DNA of 64,000 nt from Atherix ibis (GCA_958298945.1 OY282606.1:57797920-57861919); one strand, 5' to 3'. Shown: positions 1 to 12,226, counted from the first letter of the stretch. Made by a program: numbers and translations. Notes: generated by a model not told the origin, from the letters alone.

Positions 1-680
1 GGATTTTTCGGTTTATAAAATCATATAAAAAATCATTATTTTTTTTTATTATAATATTTTATACTTTTTATTTACCAACACATTTATACAATTTAATTTA
101 AAGAAATATCAAAAGTTGAACTAACTAACTTACAAATACAAATCTTATACGTAAACTTATAAATTAACACCAAAACCTCCTAATAAAATTAATACACTGC
201 AGTGTGTCAATGCACTATAGTATACAGTTTAGGGATGCTACATAATAATGAGAAAGAATAGTGGTAAAAGAAAATGAAATACTGAAATTGCACCAATTTA
301 TATTGTTCTACCTGAAAAACAGTAAACTATACCTATTAGATAAAAAAATATATTGATTATATATAATAATAATATTATTTACAAGCAAATAAATAAATAA
401 AAATAATAGAAAGTAAACCGGTATTGACTTGCGAAAACGGACTATTCTATTGGACAGTAGAAAGCCTTTGACTTATGATTTGTTGAGTAAAGTTTACTTA
501 GATTTATATTGTTATTTTGTATTATGGGAGAAAACTTGAAAAGTTTTAATCCTCTTTTTACTTATAATAGTGACTTTATATTGTTTTTAATTTTCTTTTA
601 TTTTAAATACTGACAAAAAATTAGTAATTTCTAATTAAGTAAAGTCGGATGATATGTAATAAACTGAATATTATGATGGC
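1..680. other. AT-rich sequence with no gene
   Basis: Very AT-rich, with homopolymer A/T runs and stop codons in all frames. I see no transposase, exon or RNA gene. Confidence 0.6.
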
Positions 681-681
681 A

Positions 682-1570
682 GTATGATAAATCAGTGATA
701 AATGAGACAAAGAATTAATTTACTCAACAAAAATTGAAATATTTTCCAATGCAGTCAAAAATTGAAATATTTTCCAATGCAGTCAAAAATTGAAATATTT
801 TCCACTGCAGTTATTTTTAGTTTAATATACTTTGTATAACGATATTCTAAGTTTTTTATACCATTTGTAAAACTTTGCAAAATAGGCCCCAGTTTTGGTT
901 ATAACTTTATAATTGGATATAAATTTCTTTCCAGTAAGCCAGTTTGTCATGTTTGTAAACAGGAAAAATCGCAAAAAAGCCAAATCTGGAAAAAGCGGTG
1001 GGTAGGATTTATGATTTTACAACTGCTGATGCATTTATCATGATGGAAGATAATGTTTTACAGGATTTTGCTGGCAAATGCAGTCGTTTTGCCATGATTT
1101 CAGTATTGACAAACAGCTGATGAAGATTATAATATGTGCATCATAGAAAGCCGTAGTTATAAACTTGGTTTGCTAGTAAATGTTCATTCTTTTTCCTGAA
1201 CTTTGGATTCTGATGTGTAATGGTGAATCTATATTTTATTAAAAGTTATGAATCGATGCAAAAATTCACGCTTAAAAATGTCGAAACACATTTTTGGTCA
1301 GGTGTTAACATATACGGCAGTCATCTCGCCGATAGTTTTCTCATACCTGCACATTCTTTGAATATATTTATCATATCACTTATCACAATACAATCTTTTA
1401 AAACAATTACATAGATTTTATGAACCATTTCTTAGGTGGTGACCTAAATTGGACCTTCTTGGTGCTCAGTGTCACTTGTGCTCGTACCACCACAACAGTA
1501 TTCAATAAACCACTTCTGAATCATTCCATACGATGGTGAGGAGTTCTCATTATACATTTCAAGATTGATT
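682..1570 (-). mobile_element. Degenerate mariner transposase remnant
   Basis: Read on the minus strand, 1430-1570 gives a mariner N-terminal region (SYGMIQKWF, then a CGGTSTSDTE-like stretch). Near 1300-1400 it gives GMRKLSARW, the conserved mariner helix-turn-helix end. Frames are broken throughout. The left part (682-950) matches 21094-21330 in wording (agtatgataaatcagtgata), so the two places hold copies of one family. No clean inverted repeats remain. Boundaries are approximate. Confidence 0.55.
728..811. repeat. Three tandem copies of a 28-bp unit
   Basis: Three consecutive 28-bp units start at 728, 756 and 784, each beginning caaaaattgaaat and ending tgcagt. The third differs by one base. 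The array lies inside the mariner remnant and is absent from its relative at 21.1 kb, so it arose locally. Confidence 0.9.
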
Positions 1571-4063
1571 TTGTTTTCAGATATTGTTATTTAATTTAAA
1601 ACACCGGTGTTTCACTCTTCTTCATATTAAAAGAACACAAATCTTACCGGTTTTGAATGGCTGTCAAAACTAAACTAATAAACAGATGTAAAGAATGCCA
1701 AATAATATAAATAAAATATTGTTTTGCTGATATCAGCTACATTTATTTTATTTATTACTGACTTATCATACTACCCTTGTATTTACTGTCCACATATTGT
1801 CCACGTGGCTTAAATAAGAATTAATTATGCTGGGTATAACTTTATGGATACTTTCTTCATTTCTGGATATTATTGTAACAGTCAGGTAATATCGTACTAT
1901 CGTACCTGCTCTTAGAAATGAAATTACATATTGTTTTGATCTTCATAATGTATAACTTTACACAGTGCATTGAATTATATTCTCCGGTTTACATTTTAAA
2001 ACAAAACCAAAACTGCTCTTAGGATACCTAAGTGGCTTTTTCATTTGAATAATGGTTAATTTTCGTTTCCTTAAATTCAGTATATTATTTTTACTATATA
2101 ATAATATACTGAATTTAAGGTATTGGCGTATTTAAATAAATATTATTATTTCAATTAATTCACTATAAAAAATAATTTTTAACTGCTTTAGGAAAATTCA
2201 AAATGATAGGTTTGGTAATTTTTTGGCACTATTTCCATAGTAGATAATTTTTTTATCACAAATTAGCGAAATAATTTGATAATTGCAAAGAAAAGTTTCA
2301 AATCTCAGAATAATTCAGAAATAGCAATAATTTTTGTTTCAACTTTTCTTAAACAATTTATTTAACTTTTTTGTTGTAAATTATGTATTATATTATATTG
2401 AAGTGGGTAAAAATTAAACTTACTTCTAGGTGGGTAAAAATTAAACTTACTCTCATTCAAATGGGTCAACTTTTTGCATCATATTATTGTCCATATAATT
2501 AAATGAAATTCATAAGAAACATATAAAATTCATCGAAAAATACTGTAAAATGTTATTCTATTAAATAGAAGAATGTCATTATTTTGCATTAAAGTGGTGC
2601 ACCTCACTCTACATATTGTATATCTCCTTTCCTGTTTCTTCCTAAATATCCGAATTATGACAAATACAATTATTTCACTCCAAAATATTTATAAGTGCTC
2701 GTATCCGCAATATTTATGAAAATGTTGTTCTGCCCTCGAAGACTCAACAGAAAATTATATTTTCAATATAAATAAAGATTTTATTTATGAAAAATAATTC
2801 TTGGATAACTGTAAAACAATATTATCAAATTTATTAAAAATATGATAAGAAACCCAATTTGTTTATGAACCAATATTATACGTTTTTAATAATAACATCT
2901 CTTAAGAAGTTTAGCATCAAAGTATAAAAAAGTTTCCTTATGTCATTGGACTGTTTACTTGTCTAAAATTTACTTGTCAATGCAAACAAAAGTATAATCA
3001 TAGATGTGAATACATACTTAGTATATTAAATAGACTTTTTGAGATATTCCACAAAATACTTAAGAACATCAATGCGAGCAATTCTGTTTTTATTATTATT
3101 TCCTAAAAACCACCCTAATGCAAATCCCACAATAAATTGTATATTAATTTTCTTCTACTTTAAAAGCAATATGAATTATGTACTGATTGGTTTTTTTGAT
3201 ATAAAAAATATTTTGATATTATAAACGTTTAAAAAATTGTTGAGTGCAAGTTAATATAGCAGAGCAGATAATTGTCTGTGAGTTAAAATAAATATAATTT
3301 TTCTTTTAATTAATTATTATACTTAAAAATATAGTAAGTACAGAAAAGTATTAATACAGTAAGCCATTAAGTGTAACTACTCGAGTATTAGGAGGAAAGT
3401 CAAGTAAATTGGGAAGAATAAAGTTATATAAAGAGTATTTATTGACGAAAAGTATTTAAATTTTCCATAAAAAAAATATTCCTGGTACAAATTCTCACAT
3501 AGCTTCTAACAATTTAGTATCTCCAATCCTTGTTTACTGGAAAAACAGCAAAGGTATATGAATAGAAGAGTACTCACATCAGTTTTATTCCTTATACTTT
3601 AATGGCATCTTCATCTAACCAAGAGATTCATCTAGAGCTCATAGACTAGACTTCATAAGACTTGAATATCCCACCGACGTTTTCTACAACTACAATACTT
3701 ATTTGGATAAATAGAATTGGACTTTGGGGTTAAACCAAACGTTCTGATTCGTATTGCATTCAGTCCTTATAATCCAAGATCACGATGTATTACATTGTTA
3801 TGAAACATTACATTAAAATAATGTGAAGTTCGTAATAATATACGTATAATATATTGTGTTCTTCTTTTTGTTCACAACCTGTATTTCGGGTTACTAAAAA
3901 TTCCATTCCCGTTATCCTATCATCATAATCCACTCGTAAAAGAACGTTCATCTATTACCCTCTGTAAAAAAAAAACTCATCGGAGGACTAATCGTTTGTT
4001 TTGTTCAACCATATTAATAATTATTTATTTGACAGGTTTTCATTTTTCTACATTTTTGTACAA
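1571..4063. other. AT-rich intergenic sequence
   Basis: No supported gene. It contains a perfect hairpin (2069-2120) and two copies of a 22-bp word beginning gtgggtaaaaatt at 2403 and 2430. Short open frames here have no recognisable motif. Confidence 0.55.
2069..2120. repeat. Perfect 20-bp inverted repeat (hairpin)
   Basis: Arms 2069-2088 and 2101-2120 are exact reverse complements (left arm begins ccttaaattcag) around a 12-nt AT loop. A stem this exact in drifting AT-rich DNA suggests a recent template-switch event or selection. No transposon terminal motif is seen. Confidence 0.85.
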
Positions 4064-4184
4064 TTTTTTTTTTTTAACACATACATGCGTTAAATGTTTA
4101 GTCATGAGAACACAGTCGCTCCTATGGAGCACATAGCGGCACCAGAAAACTCCGTTAACTCTCCTCCGTCTGCCTCTGCCCTGG

Positions 4185-4365
4185 GTTCCTGCCTGAGGTA
4201 CGGTCTTGAGGTACGGTCCGGATGCTTCCGTGAACTCTCTTTCATCTGCTTCTGCCTTTGGGTTTTTGCCTGCGGTACGGTCTTGGGTTTTTGCCTGAGG
4301 TACGGTTTTTGCCCTGAGTACGATGAAAGCCAAATGAGTTCTTGCCTGAGGTACGGTCCGGTTGA
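4185..4365. repeat. Minisatellite inside the SINE
   Basis: Five to six imperfect copies of a word close to tttttgcctgaggtacggtc occur in tandem, with spacing disturbed by short insertions. They give a meaningless repeating peptide (KTVPQAG-like) on the minus strand. Confidence 0.75.
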
Positions 4366-4526
4366 TTCTTCTTGTGCTGTTTCTTGATAAGGTGGTTTTT
4401 ATAGCTTGCGGCTTATCAGACCAGCGAAGCAACCTCCAGTGACGTTGGGGGACCATACGGACTACATATTATAAGGCTTGTAGTCAGGCCTTTCACCCCG
4501 GCACCAATGCCGAGATGGCGGCAGCG

Positions 4527-4581
4527 GGAATCGAACCCGCCACCTACCGAGTGTGAGTCGGTCACCTTGACCATTGCACCA
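4527..4581 (-). promoter_or_regulatory. Internal pol III promoter (A and B boxes) of the SINE
   Basis: Minus-strand box A TGGTGCAATGG lies at 4581-4571 and box B GGTTCGATTCC at 4537-4527, both close to consensus and with tRNA-like spacing. They could still drive RNA polymerase III transcription of the SINE. Confidence 0.7.
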
Positions 4582-4759
4582 CACACTCGGCCATATTGTC
4601 ATGTATATATTCAGAGTTTTTTATGCGAGCATTTAATCTCTAAAATTAAATATGAAACCTATGGTGAATATCTTTATTGCAAATTAAAGCACATTCAATA
4701 TAATTATTATTAAAAAATAGCGGAGTTCATTTGGCCAATACGGTTTCGTCTACAGGAGG

Positions 4760-5290
4760 TGATTGGAGAGCTCCAATTTTGGATTACTAGTTTTGAATTT
4801 CACTGGTGACTTTAAAAATGATATTTTTCTCAAGCTCAAAAATTATTTTCGATTTATTGACATAGACTATTAATTTAGCATAGCCCCATAAAAGATGTCT
4901 AAGGGCATTAAATAGCACGTTCCTAGAAATACCGTGACGTGGAAACTTAGTTTGCAATAAATCACTTACTTCAATTGTTGTGTGGCAATTTAATTCGTTA
5001 ATTAATCGTGACAATTAATTGACTGTTCATTTCGCTACAGCCTCATTTCGAGTCTACTTCGGCCTGACCAAAATCCACACCAACTGTTGTGGTTGATTTT
5101 TGTCTCAAATCCAATAATTTCCTCGTTTACTCAACCATTCAACCAAAAATACACTTTGCTGCTGAAGATGATTTTTTCACCAAATGGTGGCTATTGCAAA
5201 ACCATCATTTAATGGTTGCTATACCAAAACACATTAAATGACAGCGGAAACGTCAAAAATTCGTTATATTTTCTATGTTAATATTATATT
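4760..5290 (-). mobile_element. DD41D-type Tc1/mariner transposase remnant
   Basis: The minus strand at 4787-5014 encodes a degraded transposase C-terminus: TTIEVSDLLQTKFPRHGISR, then LLWGYAKLIVYVNK, then ELEKN. This matches the TIDLL...KFPGR.ISRNG...FLWGYVKSLVY pattern of this family. Further upstream (5040-5200) are KVYFWLNG and WCGFWSG-like pieces. The catalytic residues cannot be read. It abuts the SINE. Confidence 0.6.
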
Positions 5291-5590
5291 TTGCAACATG
5301 TGGAACATATTTTTATTTCGTATTTAATTAATGAAATAATAATTTCAAATTTTCAATTATAAAATATTGTTTTTTTTTAAATTCTCCAAAGAGTAGCAAC
5401 ATACATATAAACTTGACCTATTACAAATCACTTTTTGTTTAAGGCAGACTTAAAAAAATAATTAACATATTCATACTTATGAATACATATTACAACTTTC
5501 AAATGCTACTTTATTGATTACATGTAATTTTTGAGAATATATTATATATTTCTGTGCATTTTCTATCAAATATGTCCGCAATATTTTTAG

Positions 5591-5701
5591 GACGGTACAG
5601 TTAATATGGATAAAATGTCAGTGGCACAAAAGAACGCATATTTGGAAGCTCATATGGCAGTTCAACAGCATATGGCACAGGCCGCTATGCAATACAAGCA
5701 A

Positions 5702-5736
<35 letters not shown>

Positions 5737-7713
5737 ACAGCAGCAGCAGCAGCAGCAACAAATGCAGAGGAACGATAATCAACAAACTGGGAACAATCAA
5801 TCACAACAACCACAGCAGCAACAACAGCAACAAGGCGGTCAGACACAGAGCTCACCTTCAAACGTTAATTCAAATCAACATTATGCAAATACCATAAAAG
5901 TGCCTCAAATAAGTTCGTCGAGTTCAGGTGGCGCAGACAGCACGTTCACAGTACCCGATGACGTCGGAATGGGATTTGAGGGTGGCGTACGAGTACTCCA
6001 AAGTCTAGGTAGTTGGTCTCCAGACATTGCATATAACGTTCCAAGGCCAAATTTAATTCCATTTACGGAGCCATACGTCGAAGGTGGTTCAATGCACCCT
6101 GCCAGTAGGCTGAAAGCCTTGCAGCAAGTGCAACAAGCGTCTTCGGGGACAAGAAAAACAAATACATCGAAATGTTAGTGTCACCATACCTTCAATATCA
6201 TTGTGTTTTTATTAGATTAATTTTTTATTGATTTGACAGCAACACATAAAGCTTTTGAATGTTCGGTTTGTGGTAAAGGACTTGCGCGAAAAGATAAACT
6301 GACAATACACATGAGGATTCACACGGGTGAAAAGCCATATATTTGCGAGGTGAGAAAGAAGGTGTACCGTAAATATTGATGGTAAAGTAATGTTGTTCTT
6401 TTAGGTTTGTAATAAAGCCTTTGCTAGACGAGACAAATTGGTGATACACATGAACAAGTTTAAGCACGTGACGCCGACAAATATAGCCCCACTTGGTAAA
6501 AGACTAAATAATCTCGTTAAGAAAAAGGAACCGGAAACTGAAGACATTAAGCATACGATAGATCAACAGAATTTGCAACAGCAGACACAGGCTCACAATA
6601 TTGGCGTAACTGGACAAACACAACATCCCCAAACAAGTACAGCTATACCCGGTATTGTTATACCCCATCATCATCAACAACAACAGTTATCCTGGACATG
6701 TGAACTTTGTGGACGCATGTTTTCAACAAGAGATGAATGGTCCTTACACGCTAAGAGCCATCTAGAGGTATGTATATAATGAATAAAATTAGAAAGTATT
6801 TCTATTTAAAACCTACAATCTGCAAATAACAAAAACTAATGCATTTTAAAAATCTAAATAAAAATACAACAACGACTTTTGTTATAGAAAAACATTATCG
6901 ATTTTATTTTAAATATTGTCGTTTATTAAATCAATTATTTGGGCTATAATATTATAAGATCTATAAATAATAAGCATTAAAAATAAAATTGATAGATTAA
7001 AGTTTAATAAATTATAAATTGAACAAAAATACTTTTCTTATAACAGTATTGACATCAGGAAGGAATGGGTGGAGTATCACATAATGTAAATAATGTTCAG
7101 AATAGGAAAGAGAAAATAGTCATACATAATCATACCATCATAAGTCCTCCACATCAGAATCATAATCATGCAGAGCAACCGATTTATACGAACAATTCTG
7201 GGTCAGTAGATATTCATCAGGTATTTTTTTCATTAAATTGGTTGTAAAATTTTCTTTTGAAAACCAAATCAAGTAATTAGAAATTTTTTTTCTGTTGCAA
7301 TTATAAATATTCACACAATATTCATACTTTATTATGATATTTTTTATTTTTAGATACCAAATATAGCAGCAGTAAATGAAAATAGGATAGTTAATTTGGC
7401 TACAAATGGTTATCAAAAATTAATTACATCTGCCTATGGAATAAAAACGGTAGCTGAAGCAGTAACACTATCAACATCGATGCCAGAATATTTGTCATTG
7501 CAAATTCCTCCACCAATAGCCTCTATAAATATTAATTCTTCGGATAGTCGTTATATTCCAATTGGAGCTGAATATGAGAGGAAGCCAGATTTGATGTTGC
7601 ATGTCAGAGGCCAAATCTCTAATGTAAGAAGCTTACCCCATTCTAATGAAAATATACTGAACCAAGCTAACTACAACCCAATCTCAGCAGATCAATCTGG
7701 TATTTGTATATAA
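5591..7713 (+). CDS. C2H2 zinc-finger protein with polyglutamine tract (five exons)
   Basis: Spliced model: 5606-6173, 6240-6349, 6405-6767, 7059-7220 and 7354-7713, giving 520 residues. Donors gttagt, gtgaga, gtatgt and gtattt pair with ttgacag, tttttag-type or atcag acceptors, and the frame stays open across every junction. Residues 32-52 are 21 glutamines, followed by Q/N/S-rich low complexity. Finger 1 is C197/C200/H213/H217, then the TGEKPY linker. Finger 2 is C225/C228/H241/H247, with an unusual five-residue H-H spacing. Finger 3 is C325/C328/H341/H345. It is probably a nuclear DNA-binding regulator. An acceptor-like tatttttag precedes 5591, and GAC GGT ACA GTT AAT runs in frame into ATG 5606, so upstream exons may exist and the true start may lie outside this model. 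Specific family name not assigned. Confidence 0.85.
5699..5761 (+). repeat. CAG/CAA repeat encoding 21 glutamines
   Basis: Twenty-one consecutive Gln codons, mixed CAG and CAA, inside exon 1 of the zinc-finger gene. A second, interrupted glutamine stretch follows at about 5800-5835. The mirror strand shows a leucine-rich open frame that is only an artefact of this repeat. Confidence 0.95.
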
Positions 7714-8689
7714 ATTTTATCAACAAAAAAAAAAGAAGTTTATTCTTATATATTTTGTCTTTTTGTTTTTTTACTTAAATAATTCTTAAAGTAGTTTTAA
7801 GACAAAAAAAAAACTAAATACCAAAAAAAAAAAAATAATTATTTCTTCCTTTTCAAATACATTAAAAAAAAATCGAAATAAGTATAAATTAAGGATTAGT
7901 CTGTATAATAAAAATTCTTAATATCTAAAATTAAAAATAAATATTTTACGATTAAGTAAATAATATAAATCGTATATATATAATGGCGCTACTACAATAT
8001 TTTTCGTAATAACAATGAAAAACAAACTATTTCGAAATAAGTAATTTTTAAGTGCATATACAAATATTGTAAATATAAAAATGAAAAGCTGAATTGGACA
8101 AACAAAAATAATAATTTTAAAGAATAGAATCAATAATGTTGTATAATATTTTAAATACGTTATTTTATTTATAAGAATTGGCAACTAATTGTTTTTCTTT
8201 TACGAGGGATTTATGTGAAATATTCGCTATCTATACGAAAATGTGTCATTTACATAAGAATATTGCAATATCTAATTTACATAAACATTTTATATTATTT
8301 CAAATATAAAAAAATATGTTGTTTATTTTAAGTATTCAATTATAAAGAGTTTATTTGATTTTGATTTAGTTAATTACATATTTTTCCGAATTTCATTATA
8401 TTTTATAATACTTAAATAAGAGCGAACTTAATAATTTAAGTTTGTTCTTACTTTACTATAATGGCTTGTGACAATAAGTGATGTTATTATTGCGATACTT
8501 TATAAAAGTTGAAATATTTTGGTATTTATGTATATTATTTTTCTAGTAAATTCATTTAATTATTAAGTAAATATTAGGGAGCATTCGAAGTGCTAACAAT
8601 TACGTTGTATCCTCTTATTCGTTTTTTTTCTATTCAAACATAGTTTGTATGTTCATTTTAACATTTTGTAAACATATGAGGACATTTAT
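7714..8689. other. 3' UTR and AT-rich spacer of the zinc-finger gene
   Basis: Many A-runs follow the stop codon. A candidate polyadenylation signal AATAAA lies at 7907-7912. No further coding exon is recognisable. Confidence 0.5.
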
Positions 8690-9300
8690 GAGGTATGGCA
8701 AAAAAAGTAATGAAACTGATTTTTTTTTGCACTAGTTTTATATTATTTTTATTCATCAATAATATCCCCTTCAAACTAGTTCCCTTGGAGATAGCTGTGT
8801 GACAGGAGCACCTACGACTCTGCAATAAACAATCTGATAAGAAGAATCCTTATAATAAACCTTTCAAGGGCTTCTTTACAAAAAACTTGGTTTATAGTTT
8901 GTTCTGGAGGCACTAAATCCCCACTCGTTTCAATTGTTCATCAGTTTTTGATGTTAGAGACCTGAGCGAGCTTTGTCTTCCAATGCGTCTCGGCTCTCCA
9001 AACATACATTATACCACCACGGAATTCATGTACGAGTATAATATCTCCATTTGATATTTTAAGAGTCGTACATAAGTCGGTATGTTCCTCATAGGCTCGT
9101 TGGAAATTTACATCCTTGCGCCAAATTTTTGTTATTCCATTTTCGTAAGGCACTTTCTTACTCCAAATTTTCCCATTCCATATTTCATAGCGCAATACAA
9201 AAAAACGAATTCTACTAACGTCCAAGGCACGAGGATGGGAAGTGTGTAATGTTGCCAGATAGCTATCATTAATTTTATGCCACAACTCGCAAGAATACAG
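8690..9300 (-). mobile_element. Internally deleted mariner remnant (family W, copy 1)
   Basis: On the minus strand the N-terminal part is at 9100-9285 (YENGITKIW, then FQRAYEEHT). Near 8890 there is PPEQTINQVFCKEALERFI, resembling the mariner stretch after the second beta core, and near 8760-8800 LQGN*FEGDIIDE, resembling the family C-terminus. The catalytic centre is missing. Related copies lie at 30.05-30.77 kb and 37.8-38.5 kb, all on the minus strand. Confidence 0.5.
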
Positions 9301-9394
9301 CAGTGTGCATAGCTTTTCCCGATTTTTTTTTTATTTGAAAAATTAAATCAAATAAGTTACATAATAATTTTTATTATCATTTCCTGATTGGTCA

Positions 9395-10180
9395 TTATAA
9401 TAAAAAATAAAAATAAATTGAAGTTAAGAAATTAACAAATAAAGTATCCTTCATTCTTTCGAAAATTCGACTTTGTAAGAAAACATTTTCCATACCCAGA
9501 TTTCCAACAATATTTAAGATCAGAAGTACATATATATAGTAAGGCCACACCAGAATCTCAACATTATTTTTGTTCAGGCACATTTTTACTAGTGGTTTTT
9601 TTTTTTATTGAATCGGTACTATAGACTCCGACAATCTTAAGTTATTTGGCGTTGTGTTGTAGAAGTGTTTTTAACTGCTGCCCACTTTACCGATACTCTA
9701 AAATTATAAAATCAAATGGTTGTTTTGGTGAAATCGATCTCCAGGCCATTATAGATTTACCTCCATTGTGCCTGAGGACAACTCTTTCTTTTCCATAATA
9801 TAGGCAACCATCGAACCCATCTAAATTAAACTTTTTTATATTAGAAACAATTACCTAGGATCATTCATATTTTCAGGGCAAACGAGCTCTGCAGAAGTGA
9901 AGTCTCTCTGTTCTACGTATTGTTGTAAAAGCGGATAAATTTATTTTTACTTTTAAATTTGAACTTTGTCGGATAACTCGTTGAATGCTTGATACACTTA
10001 CTGGAAGCAAATATTATTTGTCCTATTCATCTAGGTGTGACCCCAATACTTCGATCTGTTATCGTCATCTATGGGCAATGCTGCTAGTCGAATAATTTTT
10101 TTTAAGACCATGATTCTTTCTCTGCCCTCTTCTGCTAAAGTTTTACTACGACCTTTCTTTTAATTAGTAATATATTTTTT
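9395..10180 (-). mobile_element. Tc1-like transposase remnant
   Basis: Minus-strand translations line up in order with a Tc1-type transposase. A KKFNLDGFDGCLYYGK stretch matches the SDEKKFNLDG..G...YW motif. HNGGKSIMAWRSIS matches the GGGSVMVWG motif. Near 9420-9560, NVEILVWP is followed by LNIVGNLGMENVF, corresponding to WPARSPDLNPIENLWG. Stops and frameshifts are frequent, and the catalytic D, D and E are altered or lost. No terminal repeats were identified. Confidence 0.55.
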
Positions 10181-12168
10181 TTAACATTAAAATAAAACAA
10201 AATCTTATGTCGCTCCTGCTTGAGATAAAAAAAAACCAATTTGTTTCTAAAAATAGAAAAGCCATGTTTATGATGCATTGAAAAGATTCGGTTTTTCCTT
10301 TACTTACAGACAATCGATTAAAGCTAACTTACACTGATCCTCTTTCTAAGGAAAACGCACCCATTAACATACTTGTACATCAACTGTTGTAAATTATCAT
10401 CACAATAAAATTTATTTTATAATTATTATAAATAAAATTATAAGATTTATTATATGAAATTCTGAAAATATTTTGGCTGAAATTATAAATTTTAAATTTA
10501 GAATTTTCTCTTTTTAGAACATACTGAAAAGATATATAAAATAATATCCTCTAATCAGAACTTACTGATTAGAGTATATTATTTTTATTAATCTATTTTG
10601 ATGGTTAACGTAAAATGATTTATATTTTATGTACATTGTATTCTAACAAAATTCTATATTATTTTTGTTATCTATCTTCAAAATATTAGAAAAAAACATA
10701 TATTGCAATACAGTCTGTGAAACAATTTTTAATGAATAAGTGCAATAAAATAATAAAATTAGTTTATATAATTTAAAACTTTAAAACAAATTTAATTGAT
10801 ACAAATTTGGGAACTAAAAAAAAATAAGTATGTGAGTTTATCTTATTAAAAGATTTCTAAATTTTTCTTTATCGATAATCAGACACCAAAACTTTAATAC
10901 AATTTATTTGTTAGTCTATAAGTTACTGTGGATTAAGCAAAAAACCATTTAAAAGGAATTTTTAAGCATATAAATTAAATATACAATATTTAATTTACAT
11001 ATGATGATCAGTTTTTATGCAATATCCCTAATAATAATAGGATCTGCCCGACTGTGACTGCTATAAATATTTGCTCTTCTGCTCGAAACCCATTTGGTTT
11101 GAAATATTTCGCAATTCTATACTTGGAATATTTTGTAAGTCTATAACTTGGTAACTTTTAAGTAACGATATTTTGTATAAAATTATATAAAAATGCCTAC
11201 CAATTAACTCAATATTAAATCATTTTTAATTGAACGATTTAATTTCACATAATATCCACATCATAGTTATCATTTCAAATTGTACAGTTTAACTTGTTTT
11301 ATATTAATTTTTATAATTGCTAAAGCATTTTATATAATTAATTTAATTAAAGTTATTGTTTTAATGTTATTTATATAAATTATATATGTACGTATTTCTA
11401 GTTTTCCAAAATAAAATAAAAATATCTACGTTTAAGTTTCATTTTGTGATAAGCAATTTTAAATGTACTATAATATTATACAAGTAGAAAAACTAATAAT
11501 AATAATAATAACAGAAATATTAATAATAAAATTGGATAAATAAAAAGAAAAATATTGATAGAATTTAAATAAATCTTACATATCTATACAATATATATAG
11601 TAATATAATTTTCTATTCAAAAAAAATTATTTGAATTAAAAATAATTATACATAAACTAATAATAAATAGAATTAATTTAAATGAATAATAATAATAATA
11701 ATAATAATATAAATATATAAGTAAAATTAATGCTAAGTTCTATTAATTAATATCATATACATATATATGAAAATATATTAATAATTCTTCATAAATGTAG
11801 ATACAATAAATGAAAAAATAAAACCATATAAAATGAATAAGACAGATTCTTAGTTTAATAAGAAACTAATAATATACATATAACGATGAATTTTCAATTA
11901 ATACAAAAATTTAAACCAAAAATGAGTTTTTCTGATCTGAGTCAAATCTGCTATATTGCAAGGTATTCTTCTATTTATTCGAACCTTTGGGATTGATGCC
12001 CGTACCGAATTATAATTCCAATGAAATAAAGACACCAAAAGAAATAGTTACATTTGCTAAAAGTAAATTGTGTAGCATACTTCAACTCAACAAGAGTTCA
12101 GCTTACATGCAGCCTCATTATCATTGTCATCAATGGGGAGATAGTCACTGGAGTCTTCTAATATTGTA
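10181..12168. other. AT-rich spacer
   Basis: No gene seen. It holds TAA microsatellite-like tracts (about 11498-11515 and 11688-11712) and a 21-bp hairpin with one mismatch (arms 10538-10558 and 10565-10585). Confidence 0.55.
10538..10585. repeat. 21-bp near-perfect hairpin
   Basis: The left arm (containing ctctaatcag) and the right arm (ctgattagag) pair over 21 nt with one mismatch around a 6-nt loop. No transposon motif is associated. Confidence 0.75.
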
Positions 12169-12226
12169 TTGGGTTGTTCGAAAAGTAATTTCGTTTCATT
12201 ACGAAATTAATTTCCGAACAACCCAT
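12169..12226. repeat. Back-to-back mariner ITRs forming a hairpin
   Basis: Arms 12170-12194 and 12201-12225 (25 nt, two mismatches; left arm begins tgggttgttcg) surround a 6-nt loop. Each arm is the terminal repeat of the adjacent mariner family. TA dinucleotides lie at 12167-12168 and 12227-12228, so this could be a minimal element of about 58 bp or an inverted end duplication. Confidence 0.85.

Larger units (their letters stand above)
4064..4592 (-). mobile_element. tRNA-derived SINE with internal minisatellite
   Basis: On the minus strand the element starts with a tRNA-like head (4591-4509) that folds: acceptor GCCGAG pairs with CTCGGC, there is a T-arm, and the 7-nt anticodon loop would read CAC (valine-like). 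A GC-rich body follows, then a tandem stretch built on CCGTACCTCAGGCA (about 4185-4365), then a terminal A-run (T-run 4064-4075 on the + strand). Pol III boxes A and B are intact. No convincing target-site duplication was found. The 83-nt head is long for a tRNA and continues into the body, so it is a SINE and not a working tRNA gene. Confidence 0.75.

Noticed and set aside
728..811. CRISPR-like array
   Set aside because: Three contiguous 28-bp units without spacers in an insect genome; a simple tandem duplication.
4040..4456. 138-codon minus-strand frame with repeating KTVPQAG
   Set aside because: It is the SINE minisatellite translated; no domain, and it overlaps the poly(A) tail.
4509..4591. 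A functional tRNA-Val(CAC) gene on the minus strand
   Set aside because: The arms fold, but the head is long for a tRNA, the acceptor stem has a mismatch and it runs straight into a repetitive body with a terminal A-run. A SINE explains it better.
5618..5800. Poly-leucine frame on the minus strand
   Set aside because: Mirror of the CAG/CAA repeat in the zinc-finger exon.
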